DNA of 64,000 nt from Merluccius polli (lineage: Eukaryota > Chordata > Actinopteri > Gadiformes > Merlucciidae), in assembly GCA_030340625.1 (NCBI GenBank), contig JAOPHQ010004320.1, forward strand, positions 7,501 through 71,500, written 5' to 3'. Within the stretch, counting starts at the first letter, position 1. Each line of letters opens with the position of its first letter. The notes under the pieces are model-generated. The model was not told the origin of the DNA. It did no database searches and was given only the letters and a program-made list of their open reading frames with translations. The translations under genes and the position numbers were made by a program. Below, in pieces: positions 45,783 through 57,069 of the stretch.

Positions 45783-48700
45783 AGATTCGGTACCCCTCTC
45801 CTTTTTGGAAGCGGGGCTAAACGATGACTGAGTTCTGAAAAGGAGCCATTTCCTCTGCAGGCGCGTTCACCATCCCTAACATAGCCCAGAGTCTTATTTT
45901 GGGGCATTTCTGTCTTTTCATTGTGGAATGGTAGACACTTCCAGATTGGGTAGGTCAAACTTTGAACCCTTATAACTTTGTGAAAGAAAGGCCTAGAGGC
46001 ATGAGGCCAAGTGTTTTGGAAAGGTCTGAATGAGCTCTTCCCAGCATATGTCGTCATCAAGAGATGGCACTAGTTCTTGATATAGAAATCAAATTTGGAA
46101 CACTTTGCAAAATGAAAAGTTAAATTGGACTCTGCAGGCGTGTTCGCCATCCCTGAAATAGCCCAGTGTCTTATTTTGGGGCATTTCTGTTGTTTCATTG
46201 TGGAATGGTTTTCACTTCCACATTCGGTACCCCTCTCCTTTTGGAAGCGGGGCTAAACCATGACTGAGTTCTGAAAATGAGCCATTTCCTCTGCAGGCGC
46301 GTTCACCATCCCTAAAATAGCCCAGAGTCTTATTTTGGGGCATTTCTGTCTTTTCATTGTGGAACGGTAGACACTTCCAGATTGGGTACTCCGCTCATTT
46401 TGGAAGGCCTCACTTGACCTATTGACATTTGGGAAGCGTTCAACGGTGCCGCTCTGTCATCTTAAGAGGCTGAAGCTCCAAACTTATAGCCAAAGGAGAA
46501 GGTTGTTGGTGCTACAACACTCAAGTTCGGACAGAAAAACCATTTCCTTGGCTTTTTACAGAGGGTGAAAGGTGCTTCCAAAAGGCAATATAAGTGAATG
46601 GGGAAAACCCTAACCTACTAATTTCGTGACCTTTCGAGATAGCGAGAGGTACCAAAACGCATACACGCGTCCCTCTTGTTCCCATGAACGACATATGCGA
46701 CAGTCGGCCTTTTTCGCCCAACAGAAAAAAAATTCCTTGTTAAGGTCACTTTTTCTATCAGAACTACTCAAAAGTGTAACCCCCAAGTGCTTCTCGCTCA
46801 GCATTTGGGCAAGAGACCAATTAAGAGACAGGAAGGTGTCAGCGCCCCGAGACTTGACAAGCTTGTCACAGGGTCTGACTGGGACCTCCACTCCGAATCT
46901 CAGCCCTCTGCGACCTCGGGGTCGCCAACCCTAACCCTAACCCCTCCCCCGAAAAGTCAAACTTTGAACCCTTATAACTTTGTGAAAAAAAGGCCTAGAG
47001 GCATGAGGCCAAGTGTTTTGGAAAGGTCTGAATGAGCTCTTCCCAGCATATGTCGTCATCAAGAGATGGCACTAGTTCTTGATATAGAAATCAAATTTGG
47101 AACACTTTGCAAAACGAAAAGTTAAATTGGACTCTGCAGGCGTGTTCGCCATCCCTGAAATAGCCCAGTGTCTTATTTTGGGGCATTTCTGTTTTTTCAT
47201 TGTGGAATGGTTTTCACTTCCACATTCGGTACCCCTCTCCTTTTGGAAGCGGGGCTAAACCATGACTGAGTTCTGAAAAGGAGCCATTCCCTCTGCAGGC
47301 GCGTTCACCCTCCCTGAAATAGCCCAGTGTCTTATTTTGGGACATTTCTGTTGTTTCATTGTGGAACGGTAGTCACTTCCAGATTGGGTACTCCGCTCTT
47401 TTTGGAAGGCCTCACTTGACCTATTGACATTTGGGAAGCGTTCAATGGTGCCGCTCTGCCATCTTAAGAGGCTGAAGCTCCAAACTTATAGCCAAAAGAG
47501 AAGGTTGTTGGTGCTACAACATACCTCAAGTTCGGACAGAAAAACCATTTCCTTGGCTTTTTACAGAGGGTGAAAGGTGCTTCCAAAAGGCAATATAAGT
47601 GAATGGGGAAAACGCTAACCTGCTCATTGTGTGACCTTTCGAGATAGCGAGAGGTTCCAAAACGCATTCACGTGTCCATCTTGTTCCCATGAACGACATA
47701 TGCGACAGTCTGCCTTTTTCACCCAACAGAAAAAAAGAAATTCCTTGTTTAGTTTCACTTCCAGATTGGGTACTCCGCTCATTTTGGAAGGCCTCATTTG
47801 ACCTATTGACATTTGGGAAGCGTTCAACGGTGCCGCTCTGCCATCTTAAGAGGCTGAAGCTCCAAACTTATAGCCAAAGGAGAAGGTTGTTGGTGCTACA
47901 ACATACCTCAAGTTCGGACAGAAAAACCATTTCCTTGGCTTTTTACAGAGGGTGAAAGGTGCTTCCAAATGGCAATATAAGTGACTGGGGAAAACCCTAA
48001 CCTACTAATTTCGTGAACTTTCGAGATAGCGAGTGGTACCAAAACGCATACACGCGTCCCTCTTGTTCCCATGAACGACATATGCGACAGTCGGCCTTTT
48101 TCACCCAACAGAAAAAAAATTCCACGTTAAGGTCACTTTTTCCATCAGAACTACTCAGAAGTGTAGCCCCCAAGTGCTTCTCGCTCAGCATTTGGTCAAG
48201 AGACCAATTAAGAGACAGGAAGGTGTCAGCGCCCCGAGACTTGACGAGCTGTTCACAGGGTCTGACTGGGACCTCCACTCCGAATCTCAGCCCTCTGGGA
48301 CCTCAGGGTCGCCAACCCTAACCCTAACCCCTCCCCCGAAAAGTCAAACTTTGAACCCTTATAACTTTGTGAAAGAAAGGCCTAGAGGCATGAGGCCAAG
48401 TGTTTTGGAAAGGTCTGAATGAGCTCTTTCCAGCACATGTCATCATCAATAGAAGGCACTATTTCTTGATATAGAAATTAAATTTGGAACACTTTGTGAA
48501 ACGAAAAGTTAAATTGGACTCTGCAGGCATGTTCGCCATCCCTGAAATAGCCCAGTGTCTTATTTTGGGGCATTTCTGTTGTTTCATTGTGGAATGGTTT
48601 TCACTTCCACATTCGGTACCCCTCTCCTTTTGGAAGCGGGGCTAAACCATGACTGAGTTCTGAAAAGGAGCCATTTCCTCTGCAGGCGCGTTCACCATCC

Positions 48701-51700
48701 CTAAAATAGCCCAGAGTCTTATTTTGGGGCATTTCTGTCTTTTCATTGTGGAACGGTAGACACTTCCAGATTGGGTACTCCGCTCATTTTGGAAGCGGGG
48801 ATTCAAACTTCCAACTTCCAAATATACATATGTTCAATGGTGACACTCTGACAGAACTTCCAACTTCCAGATTCGGTACCCCTCTCCTTTTTGGAAGCGG
48901 GGCTAAACGATGACTGAGTTCTGAAAAGGAGCCATTTCCTCTGCAGGCGCGTTCACCATCCCTAAAATAGCCCAGAGTCTTATTTTGGGGCATTTCTGTC
49001 TTTTCATTGTGGAACGGTAGACACTTCCAGATTGGGTACTCCGCTCATTTTGGAAGGCCTCACTTGACCTATTGACATTTGGGAAGCGTTCAACGGTGCC
49101 GCTCTGTCATCTTAAGAGGCTGAAGCTCCAAACTTATAGCCAAAGGAGAAGGTTGTTGCTGCTACAACATACCTCAAGTTCGGACAGAAAAACCATTTCC
49201 TTGGCTTTTTACAGAGGGTGAAAGGTGCTTCCAAAAGGCAATATAAGTGATTGGGGAAAACCCTAACCTACTAATTTCGTGACCTTTCGAGATAGCGAGT
49301 GCTACCAAAACGCATACACGCGTCCCTCTTGTTCCCATGAACGACATATGCGACAGTCGGCCTTTTTCACCCAACAGAAAAAAAATTCCCTGTTAAGGTC
49401 ACTTTTTCCATCAGAACTACTCAGAAGTGTAGCCCCCAAGTGCTTCTCGCTCAGCATTTGGTCAAGAGACCAATTAAGAGACAGGAAGGTGTCAGCGCCC
49501 CGAGACTTGACGAGCTGTTCACAGGGTCTGACTGGGACCTCCACTCCGAATCTCAGCCCTCTGCGACCTCAGGGTCGCCAACCCTAACCCTAACCCCTCC
49601 CCTGAAAGGTCAAACTTTGAACCCTTATAACTTTGTGAAAGAAAGGCCTAGAGGCATGAGGCCAAGTGTTTTGGAAAGGTCTGAATGAGCTCTTCCCAGC
49701 ATATGTCGTCATCAAGAGATGGCACTAGTACTTGATATAGAAATCAAATTTGGAACACTTTGCGAAACGAAAAGTTAAATTGGGCTCTGCAGGCGTGTTC
49801 GCCATCCCTGAAATAGCCCAGTGTCTTATTTTGGGGCATTTCTGTTGTTTCATTGTGGAATGGTTTTCACTTCCACATTCGGTACCCCTCTCCTTTTGGA
49901 AGCGGGGCTAAACCATGACTGAGTTCTGAAAAGGAGCCATTCCCTCTGCAGGCGTGTTCACCCTCCCTGAAATAGCCCAGTGTCTTATTTTGGGACATTT
50001 CTGTTGTTTCATTGTGGAATGGTAGTCACTTCCAGATTGGGTACTCCGCTCATTTTGGAAGCGGGGATTCAAACTTCCAACTTCCAAATATACATATGTT
50101 CAATGGTGACACTCTGACAGAACTTCCAACTTCCAGATTCGGTACCCCTCTCCTTTTTGGAAGCGGGGCTAAACGATGACTGAGTTCTGAAAAGGAGCCA
50201 TTTCCTCTGCAGGCGCGTTCACCATCCCTAAAATAGCCCAGAGTCTTATTTTGGGGCATTTCTGTCTTTTCATTGTGGAACGGTAGACACTTCCAGATTG
50301 GGTACTCCGCTCATTTTGGAAGGCCTCACTTGACCTATTGACATTTGGGAAGCGTTCAACGGTGCCGCTCTGTCATCTTAAGAGGCTGAAGCTCCAAACT
50401 TATAGCCAAAGGAGAAGGTTGTTGGTGCTACAACATACCTCAAGTTCGGACAGAAAAACCATTTCCTTGGCTTTTTACAGAGGGTGAAAGGTGCTTCCAA
50501 AAGGCAATATAAGTGAATGGGGAAAACGCTAACCTGCTCATTGTGTGACCTTTCGAGATAGCGAGTGGTACCAAAATGCATTCACGTGTCCCTCTTGTTC
50601 CCATGAATGACATATGCGACAGTCTGCCTTTTTCACCCAACAGAAAAAAAGAAATTCCTTGTTTAGTTTCACTTCCAGATTGGGTACTCCGCTCATTTTG
50701 GAAGGCCTCATTTGACCTATTGACATTTGGGAAGCGTTCAACGGTGCCGCTTTGCCATCTTAAGAGGCTGAAGCTCCAAACTTATAGCCAAAAGAGAAGG
50801 TTGTTGGTGCTACAACATACCTCAAGTTCAGACAGAAAAACCATTTCCTTGGCTTTTTACAGAGGGTGAAAGGTGCTTCCAAAAGGCAATTTAAGTGATT
50901 GGGGAAAACCCTAACCTACTAATTTCGTGACCTTTCGAGATAGCGAGTGCTACCAAAACGCATACACGCGTCCCTCTTGTTCCCATGAACGACATATGCG
51001 ACAGTCGGCCTTTTTCACCCAACAGAAAAAAAATTCCCTGTTAAGGTCACTTTTTCCATCAGAACTACTCAGAAGTGTAACCCCCAAGTGCTTCTCGCTC
51101 AGCATTTGGGCAAGAGACCAATTAAGAGACAGGAAGGTGTCAGCGCCCCGAGACTTGACGAGCTGTTCACAGGGTCTGACTGGGACCTCCACTCCGAATC
51201 TCAGCCCTCTGCGACCTCAGGGTCGCCAACCCTAACCCTAACCCCTCCCCCGAAAAGTCAAACTTTGAACCCTTATAACTTTGTGAAAGAAAGGCCTAGA
51301 GGCATGAGGCCAAGTGTTTTGGAAAGGTCTGAATGAGCTCTTCCCAGCATATGTCGTCATCAAGAGATGGCACTAGTACTTGATATAGAAATCAAATTTG
51401 GAACACTTTGCGAAACTAAAAGTTAAATTGGACTCTGCAGGCGTGTTCGCCATCCCTGAAATAGCCCAGTGTCTTATTTTGGGGCATTTCTATTGTTTCA
51501 TTGTGGAATGGTTTTCACTTCCAGATTCGGTACCCCTCTCCTTTTGGAAGCGGGGCTAAACCATGACTGAGTTCTGAAAAGGAGCCATTCCCTCTGCAGG
51601 CGCGTTCACCCTCCCTGAAATAGCCCAGTGTCTTATTTTGGGACATTTCTGTTGTTTCATTGTGGAATGGTAGTCACTTCCAGATTGGGTACTCCGCTCA

Positions 51701-54208
51701 TTTTGGAAGCGGGGATTCAAACTTCCAACTTCCAAATATACATATGTTCAATGGTGACACTCTGACAGAACTTCCAACTTCCAGATTCGGTACCCCTCTC
51801 CTTTTTGGAAGCGGGGCTAAACGATGACTGAGTTCTGAAAAGGAGCCATTTCCTCTGCAGGCGCGTTCACCATCCCTAAAATAGCCCAGAGTCTTATTTT
51901 GGGGCATTTCTGTCTTTTCATTGTGGAACGGTAGACACTTCCAGATTGGGTACTCCGCTCATTTTGGAAGGCCTCACTTGACCTATTGACATTTGGGAAG
52001 CGTTCAACGGTGCCGCTCTGTCATCTTAAGAGGCTGAAGCTCCAAACTTATAGCCAAAGGAGAAGGTTGTTGGTGCTACAACATACCTCAAGTTCGGACA
52101 GAAAAACCATTTCCTTGGCTTTTTACAGAGGGTGAAAGGTGCTTCCAAAAGGCAATATAAGTGAATGGGGAAAACGCTAACCTGCTCATTGTGTGACCTT
52201 TCGAGATAGCGAGAGGTTCCAAAACGCATTCACGTGTCCATCTTGTTCCCATGAACGACATATGCGACAGTCGGCCTTTTTCACCCAACAGAAAATAAGA
52301 AATTCCTTGTTTAGTTTCACTTCCAGATTGGGTACTCCGCTCATTTTGGAAGGCCTCATTTGACCTATTGACATTTGGGAAGCGTTCAACGGTGCCGCTC
52401 TGCCATCTTAAGAGGCTGAAGCTCCAAACTTATAGCCAAAGGAGAAGGTTGTTGGTGCTACAACATACCTCAAGTTCGGACAGAAAAACCATTTCCTTGG
52501 CTTTTTACAGAGGGTGAAAGGTGCTTCCAAAAGGCAATATAAGTGATTGGGGAACCCTAACCTACTAATTTCGTGACCTTTCGAGATAGCGAGAGGTTCC
52601 AAAACGCATTCACGTGTCCATCTTGTTCCCATGAACGACATATCCGACAGTCGGCCTTTTCCACCCAACAGAAAAAAAATTCCCTGTTAAGGTCACTTTT
52701 TCAATCAGAACTACTCAGAAGTGTAGCCCCCAAGTGCTTCTCGCTCAGCATTTGGTCAAGAGACCAATTAAGAGACAGGAAGGTGTCAGCGCCCCGAGAC
52801 TTGACGAGCTGTTCACAGGGTCTGACTGGGACCTCCACTCCGAATCTCAGCCCTCTGCGACCTCAGGGTCGCCAACCCTAACCCTAACCCCTCCCCCGAA
52901 AGGTCAAACTTTGAACCCTCATAACTTTGTGAAAGAAAGGCCTAGAGGCATGAGGCCAAGTGTTTTGGAAAGGTCTGAATGAGCTCTTCCCAGCATATGT
53001 CGTCATCAAGAGATGGCACTAGTTCTTGATATAGAAATCAAATTTGGAACACTTTGCGAAACGAAAAGTTAAATTGGACTCTGCAGGCGTGTTCGCCATC
53101 CCTGAAATAGCCCAGTGTCTTATTTTGGGGCATTTCTGTTGTTTCATTGTGGAATGGTTTTCACTTCCACATTCGGTACCCCTCTCCTTTTGGAAGCGGG
53201 GCTAAACCATGACTGAGTTCTGAAAAGGAGCCATTCCCTCTGCAGGCGCGTTCACCCTCCCTGAAATAGCCCAGAGTCTTATTTTGGGGCATTTCTGTCT
53301 TTTCATTGTGGAACAGTAGACACTTCCAGATTGGGTACTCCGCTCATTTTGGAAGGCCTCACTTGACCTATTGACATTTGGGAAGCGTTCAACGGTGCCG
53401 CTCTGTCATCTTAAGAGGCTGAAGCTCCAAACTTATAGCCAAAGGAGAAGGTTGTTGGTGCTACAACATACCTCAAGTTCGGACAGAAAAACCATTTCCT
53501 TGGCTTTTTACAGAGGGTGAAAGGTGCTTCCAAAAGGCAATATAAGTGATTGGGGAAAACCCTAACCTACTAATTTCGTGACCTTTCGAGATAGCGAGTG
53601 CTACCAAAACGCATACACGCGTCCCTCTTGTTCCCATGAACGACATATGCGACAGTCGGCCTTTTTCACCCAACAGAAAAAAAATTCCCTGTTAAGGTCA
53701 CTTTTTCCATCAGAACTACTCAGAAGTGTAGCCCCCAAGTGCTTCTCGCTCAGCATTTGGTCAAGAGACCAATTAAGAGACAGGAAGGTGTCAGCGCCCC
53801 GAGACTTGACGAGCTGTTCACAGGGTCTGACTGGGACCTCCACTCCGAATCTCAGCCCTCTGGGACCTCAGGGTCGCCAACCCTAACCCTAACCCCTCCC
53901 CCGAAAGGTCAAACTTTGAACCCTTATAACTTTGTGAAGGAAAGGCCTAGACGAATGAGGCCAAGTGTTTTGGAAAGGTCTGAATGAGCTCTTTCCAGCA
54001 CATGTCATCATCAATAGAAGGCACTATTTCTTGATATAGAAATTACATTTGGAACACTTTGTGAAACGAAAAGTTAAATTGGACTCTGCAGGCATGTTCG
54101 CCATCCCTGAAATAGCCCAGTGTCTTATTTTGGGGCATTTCTGTTGTTTCATTGTGGAATGGTAGTCACTTCCAGATTCGGTAACCCCTCTCCTTTTGGA
54201 AGCGGGGA
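45783..54208 (+). repeat. Composite subtelomeric unit array (Block 3)
   Basis: Largest composite array: boxes at 46,927, 48,314, 49,580, 51,228, 52,874 and 53,879 (spacings 1387, 1266, 1648, 1646, 1005). Relative to Block 1 it carries three extra units totalling about 3.92 kb: one of about 1,002 bp inserted near 46,520, then about 1,266 and 1,648 bp near 48,990-51,900. From 51,698 on it follows Block 1 at a fixed offset. Confidence 0.93.
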
Positions 54209-54599
54209 TTCCAACTTCCAACTTCCAAATCTACACATGTTCAATGGTGACACTCTGACAAAAATTCCAACTTCAGAACATTTACCTACTTCCAACTTCC
54301 AAATCTACATATGTTCAATGGTGACACTCTGACAAAACTTCCAACTTCCAAATCTACATATGTTCAATGGTGACACTCTGACAAAACTTCCAACTTCCAA
54401 ATCTACATATGTTCAATGGTGACACTCTGACAAAACTTCCAACTTCCAAATCTACATATGTTCAATGGTGACAACTTCCAGATTGCAACTTCCAACTTCC
54501 ATTTCCAGCTTCCAACTTCCATTTCCAGCTTCCAGAACCAACTTCCAACTTCCAAATCTACATATGTTCAATGGTGACACTCTGACAGAACTTCCAACT
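54209..54599 (+). repeat. MS49 minisatellite array, forward (Block 3, second)
   Basis: Same unit order as 24,629-25,018. Confidence 0.93.
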
Positions 54600-55096
54600 T
54601 CCAGATTCGGTACCCCTCTCCTTTTTGGAAGCGGGGCTAAACGATGACTGAGTTCTGAAAAGGAGCCATTTCCTCTGCAGGTGCGTTCACCATCCCTAAC
54701 ATAGCCCAGAGTCTTATTTTGGGGCATTTCTGTCTTTTCATTGTGGAACGGTAGACACTTCCAGATTGGGTAGGTCAAACTTTGAACCCTTATAACTTTG
54801 TGAAAGAAAGGCCTAGAGGCATGAGGCCAAGTGTTTTGGAAAGGTCTGAATGAGCTCTTCCCAGCATATGTCGTCATCAAGAGATGGCACTAGTTCTTGA
54901 TATAGAAATCAAATTTGGAACACTTTGCGAAACGAAAAGTTAAATTGGACTCTGCAGGCGTGTTCGCCATCCCTGAAATAGCCCAGTGTCTTATTTTGGG
55001 GCATTTCTGTTGTTTCATTGTGGAATGGTTTTCACTTCCAGATTCGGTAACCCCTCTCCTTTTGGAAGCGGGGATTCCAACTTCCAACTTCACATG
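54600..55096 (+). repeat. Truncated composite unit before the AT-rich spacer (Block 3)
   Basis: Same as 25,019-25,515. Confidence 0.85.
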
Positions 55097-55545
55097 TTAA
55101 ATTTTTATACTAACAGCAAGAATGGTTTTAGTAATTTTGTATTTATTTATGTTTTTTTGAAATGGATTATAAAGAAGATTGTTTTATATTTATGCTTTTG
55201 TTATTTTTTTTGTGTATGCAAAAAATGGGAAATAACGGGAGTGTCAGATAGGGACTCCTAGATGTTTAAACACTGGGTATTTATTGGTGTCTTTTGTTGG
55301 TTGTTATAGTCACTGGATTTTCTTTTCATGTTTTTTTCGTTAACGCAACAATCTTGACAATTGTTAAATGTGTGAGTGCATTGTCAGACTTTTGTTTGTA
55401 CAAAGTTTTTGTTCTTTCAACTTTTATAGATTGTTGTTCAAGTGTCAGTACTACAGTTCACTAAGTCTTATCACTGAGTTTGTGTTAGATGGTTAACGAC
55501 AAAATATGTAGAGAAAAAAATGGCATTCCTGATAACAGTGTTGTT
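55097..55545. other. AT-rich spacer (Block 3)
   Basis: Same as 25,516-25,965, with the ~35 bp retained. Confidence 0.85.
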
Positions 55546-55688
55546 CAATGGTGACACTCTGACAAAAATGACAACTTCCAACTTCAGGACATTTCTACTT
55601 CCAACTTCCAAATCTACACATGTTCAATGGTGACACTCTGACAAAAATGACAACTTCCAACTTCAGGACACATATAGCTACTTCCAAC
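55546..55688 (+). repeat. Short 81-bp minisatellite stretch (Block 3)
   Basis: Same as 25,966-26,107. Confidence 0.9.
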
Positions 55689-56057
55689 TTTGCTGAGTGT
55701 ATGAATACATTTTTGAATTAGCTTCCAAATCGCTGATGTTTAGTTTTAACATGGTACACTACTGCCCCTAGAGTTTTCCGAATTTTACTTCCAAATCCAG
55801 ACATTCATTTTTTTCGACTCAGTGGTGCCCCCTTTTGCATGGGAGTTCGATTTTCCAAATTCCAAATTCAGCTTCCAACTTCCATCTTCCATCTTCCAAC
55901 TTCCATTTACAACTTCCAGATTCCAACTTCCAAGTTCCGAATCTACATATGTTCAATGGTGGCACTTAGACAAAAATTCCAAAATGGACAGTGTACGGTG
56001 GGGGTGAATTTGGGCTTTCCAAATCGGCTATACAAACCCATGTTAAATCGGCTCCAA
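55689..56057 (+). repeat. Right-edge segment of Block 3
   Basis: Same as 26,108-26,476, ending AAATCGGCTCC at CCCTAA. Confidence 0.88.
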
Positions 56058-56083
56058 ACCCTAACCCTAACCCTAACCCATAA
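56058..56083. repeat. Short ITS at right edge of Block 3
   Basis: About three CCCTAA repeats, then CCCATAA joining an E3 tail fragment. Confidence 0.93.
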
Positions 56084-56227
56084 ATGTGGGGAGGGAGGGG
56101 GTGGTGTGCCCGTGCAATCAAGGGTCCTTGTACCTGCATAAAGAAAAAACAACAAATGTGGGGAGGGAGGGGGTGGTGTGCCCGTGCAATCAAGGGTCCT
56201 TGTACCTGCATAAAGAAAAAACAACAA
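56084..56227 (+). repeat. Two 72-bp tandem copies of the E3 tail
   Basis: ATGTGGGGAGGGAGGGGG to AAAAAACAACAA, repeated at 56,084 and 56,156. This is the last 72 bp of E3, so the 1,666-bp array starts with a truncated unit plus a small slip duplication. Confidence 0.93.
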
Positions 56228-56558
56228 AAACCTAACCTAGCCAGTGCCACCACCCTCAAATCCCTCCTGTGGACTAAGGCCCCATATAGAGAGCATTAGT
56301 TGCTTATTGTTTTACATCTTGTTTATTTCTTTAGGATCCAAACAAATTCTTTATTCAGGGAGAGCAAATGGGAGAAAATATACATATAAATATACTTACC
56401 TCTAACAAAAACCTGTGGAAAAAGGGAAATAGAAAGCTACATGCTACTTACCTCCAGGTCCCCTGCAATATATACACAAAACCAACAATACTCACCAAAG
56501 ATCCTCAAAATGGAGGACAAATCAACATGATTCGAAACACCTGTTTCAAAATGGCCGA

Positions 56559-56579
56559 CCAATCATCCCTCTATTTAAG
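56559..56579 (+). promoter_or_regulatory. CCAAT/TATA-like promoter pair
   Basis: CCAAT followed 8 bp later by TATTTAAG, repeated in the other two units (+1,666 and +3,332). Spacing is tighter than in typical promoters. Suggestive of a retroelement promoter, unproven. Confidence 0.3.
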
Positions 56580-56898
56580 GGTGGCCACCAGTCTCACTCT
56601 TGGCACTTGTGGCCTGCGGCAGACAAAAGAACGTCTCCCTGCTGCAGGTCCACAGGTGCCATTTTTCCCTTTAAGTTTCTTTCTCCCAGTTCCCCAGTTT
56701 CTTTTCTGGTTTTGCATGAGTTTGGAGTGTGGGGGTGCAGTTTGATTTAGGAGTTTAGAAGTGGTTTTCCTTTGTTTCTTTTGTTTGTTCTAAATCCCTC
56801 TTTTTTGTTTGAAATTAGTTTGGGATTTATTTATTTAGTTTCTTTGATTTTGTCCCAACCCCCCTTTTCCCTGTCCCAATCCCTTTCCCCTACCATAG

Positions 56899-56947
56899 GG
56901 CCCCAGCCTGAAGAAGGGTAACCCACCCGAAACGTCGCGACGGGGCC
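56899..56947 (+). ncRNA. Hammerhead-like three-way junction (degenerate)
   Basis: GGCCC ... CTGAAGA, then GGG-loop-CCC, then GAAA, then the palindrome CGTCGCGACG, then GGGCC. This has the CUGANGA and GAAA core boxes and three potential stems of a hammerhead ribozyme. Deviations: an extra A before stem II, and G instead of the U plus H needed at the cleavage site after stem III. Penelope-like retroelements carry hammerheads in their repeats, which makes a relict plausible. Copies at 58,565 and 60,231 are identical. Confidence 0.3.
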
Positions 56948-57023
56948 TGGTTGCCCCTAGGTCTATTAGCCTAGGGGCATTTACTAAAAACTCCAGATGC
57001 CTATATGGTACAATTTTTTGATA

Positions 57024-57069
57024 GACGGAATCTGAGGCCAATATGGGATCTGAGGCCTCAGATTCCGTC
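57024..57069. repeat. 16-bp perfect inverted repeat
   Basis: GACGGAATCTGAGGCC / GGCCTCAGATTCCGTC with a 14-base loop. The right arm overlaps a second palindrome, ATCTGAGGCCTCAGAT. Intact at 60,356-60,401; the 58,690-58,735 copy has one arm mutation (CCGTC to CCATC). Confidence 0.9.

Noticed and set aside
56368..56745. 125-codon ORF in each 1,666-bp unit
   Set aside because: Identical in three units only because the units are recent copies. Composition follows the local AT/CT-rich DNA and no domain is recognisable; a retroelement non-coding repeat fits better.
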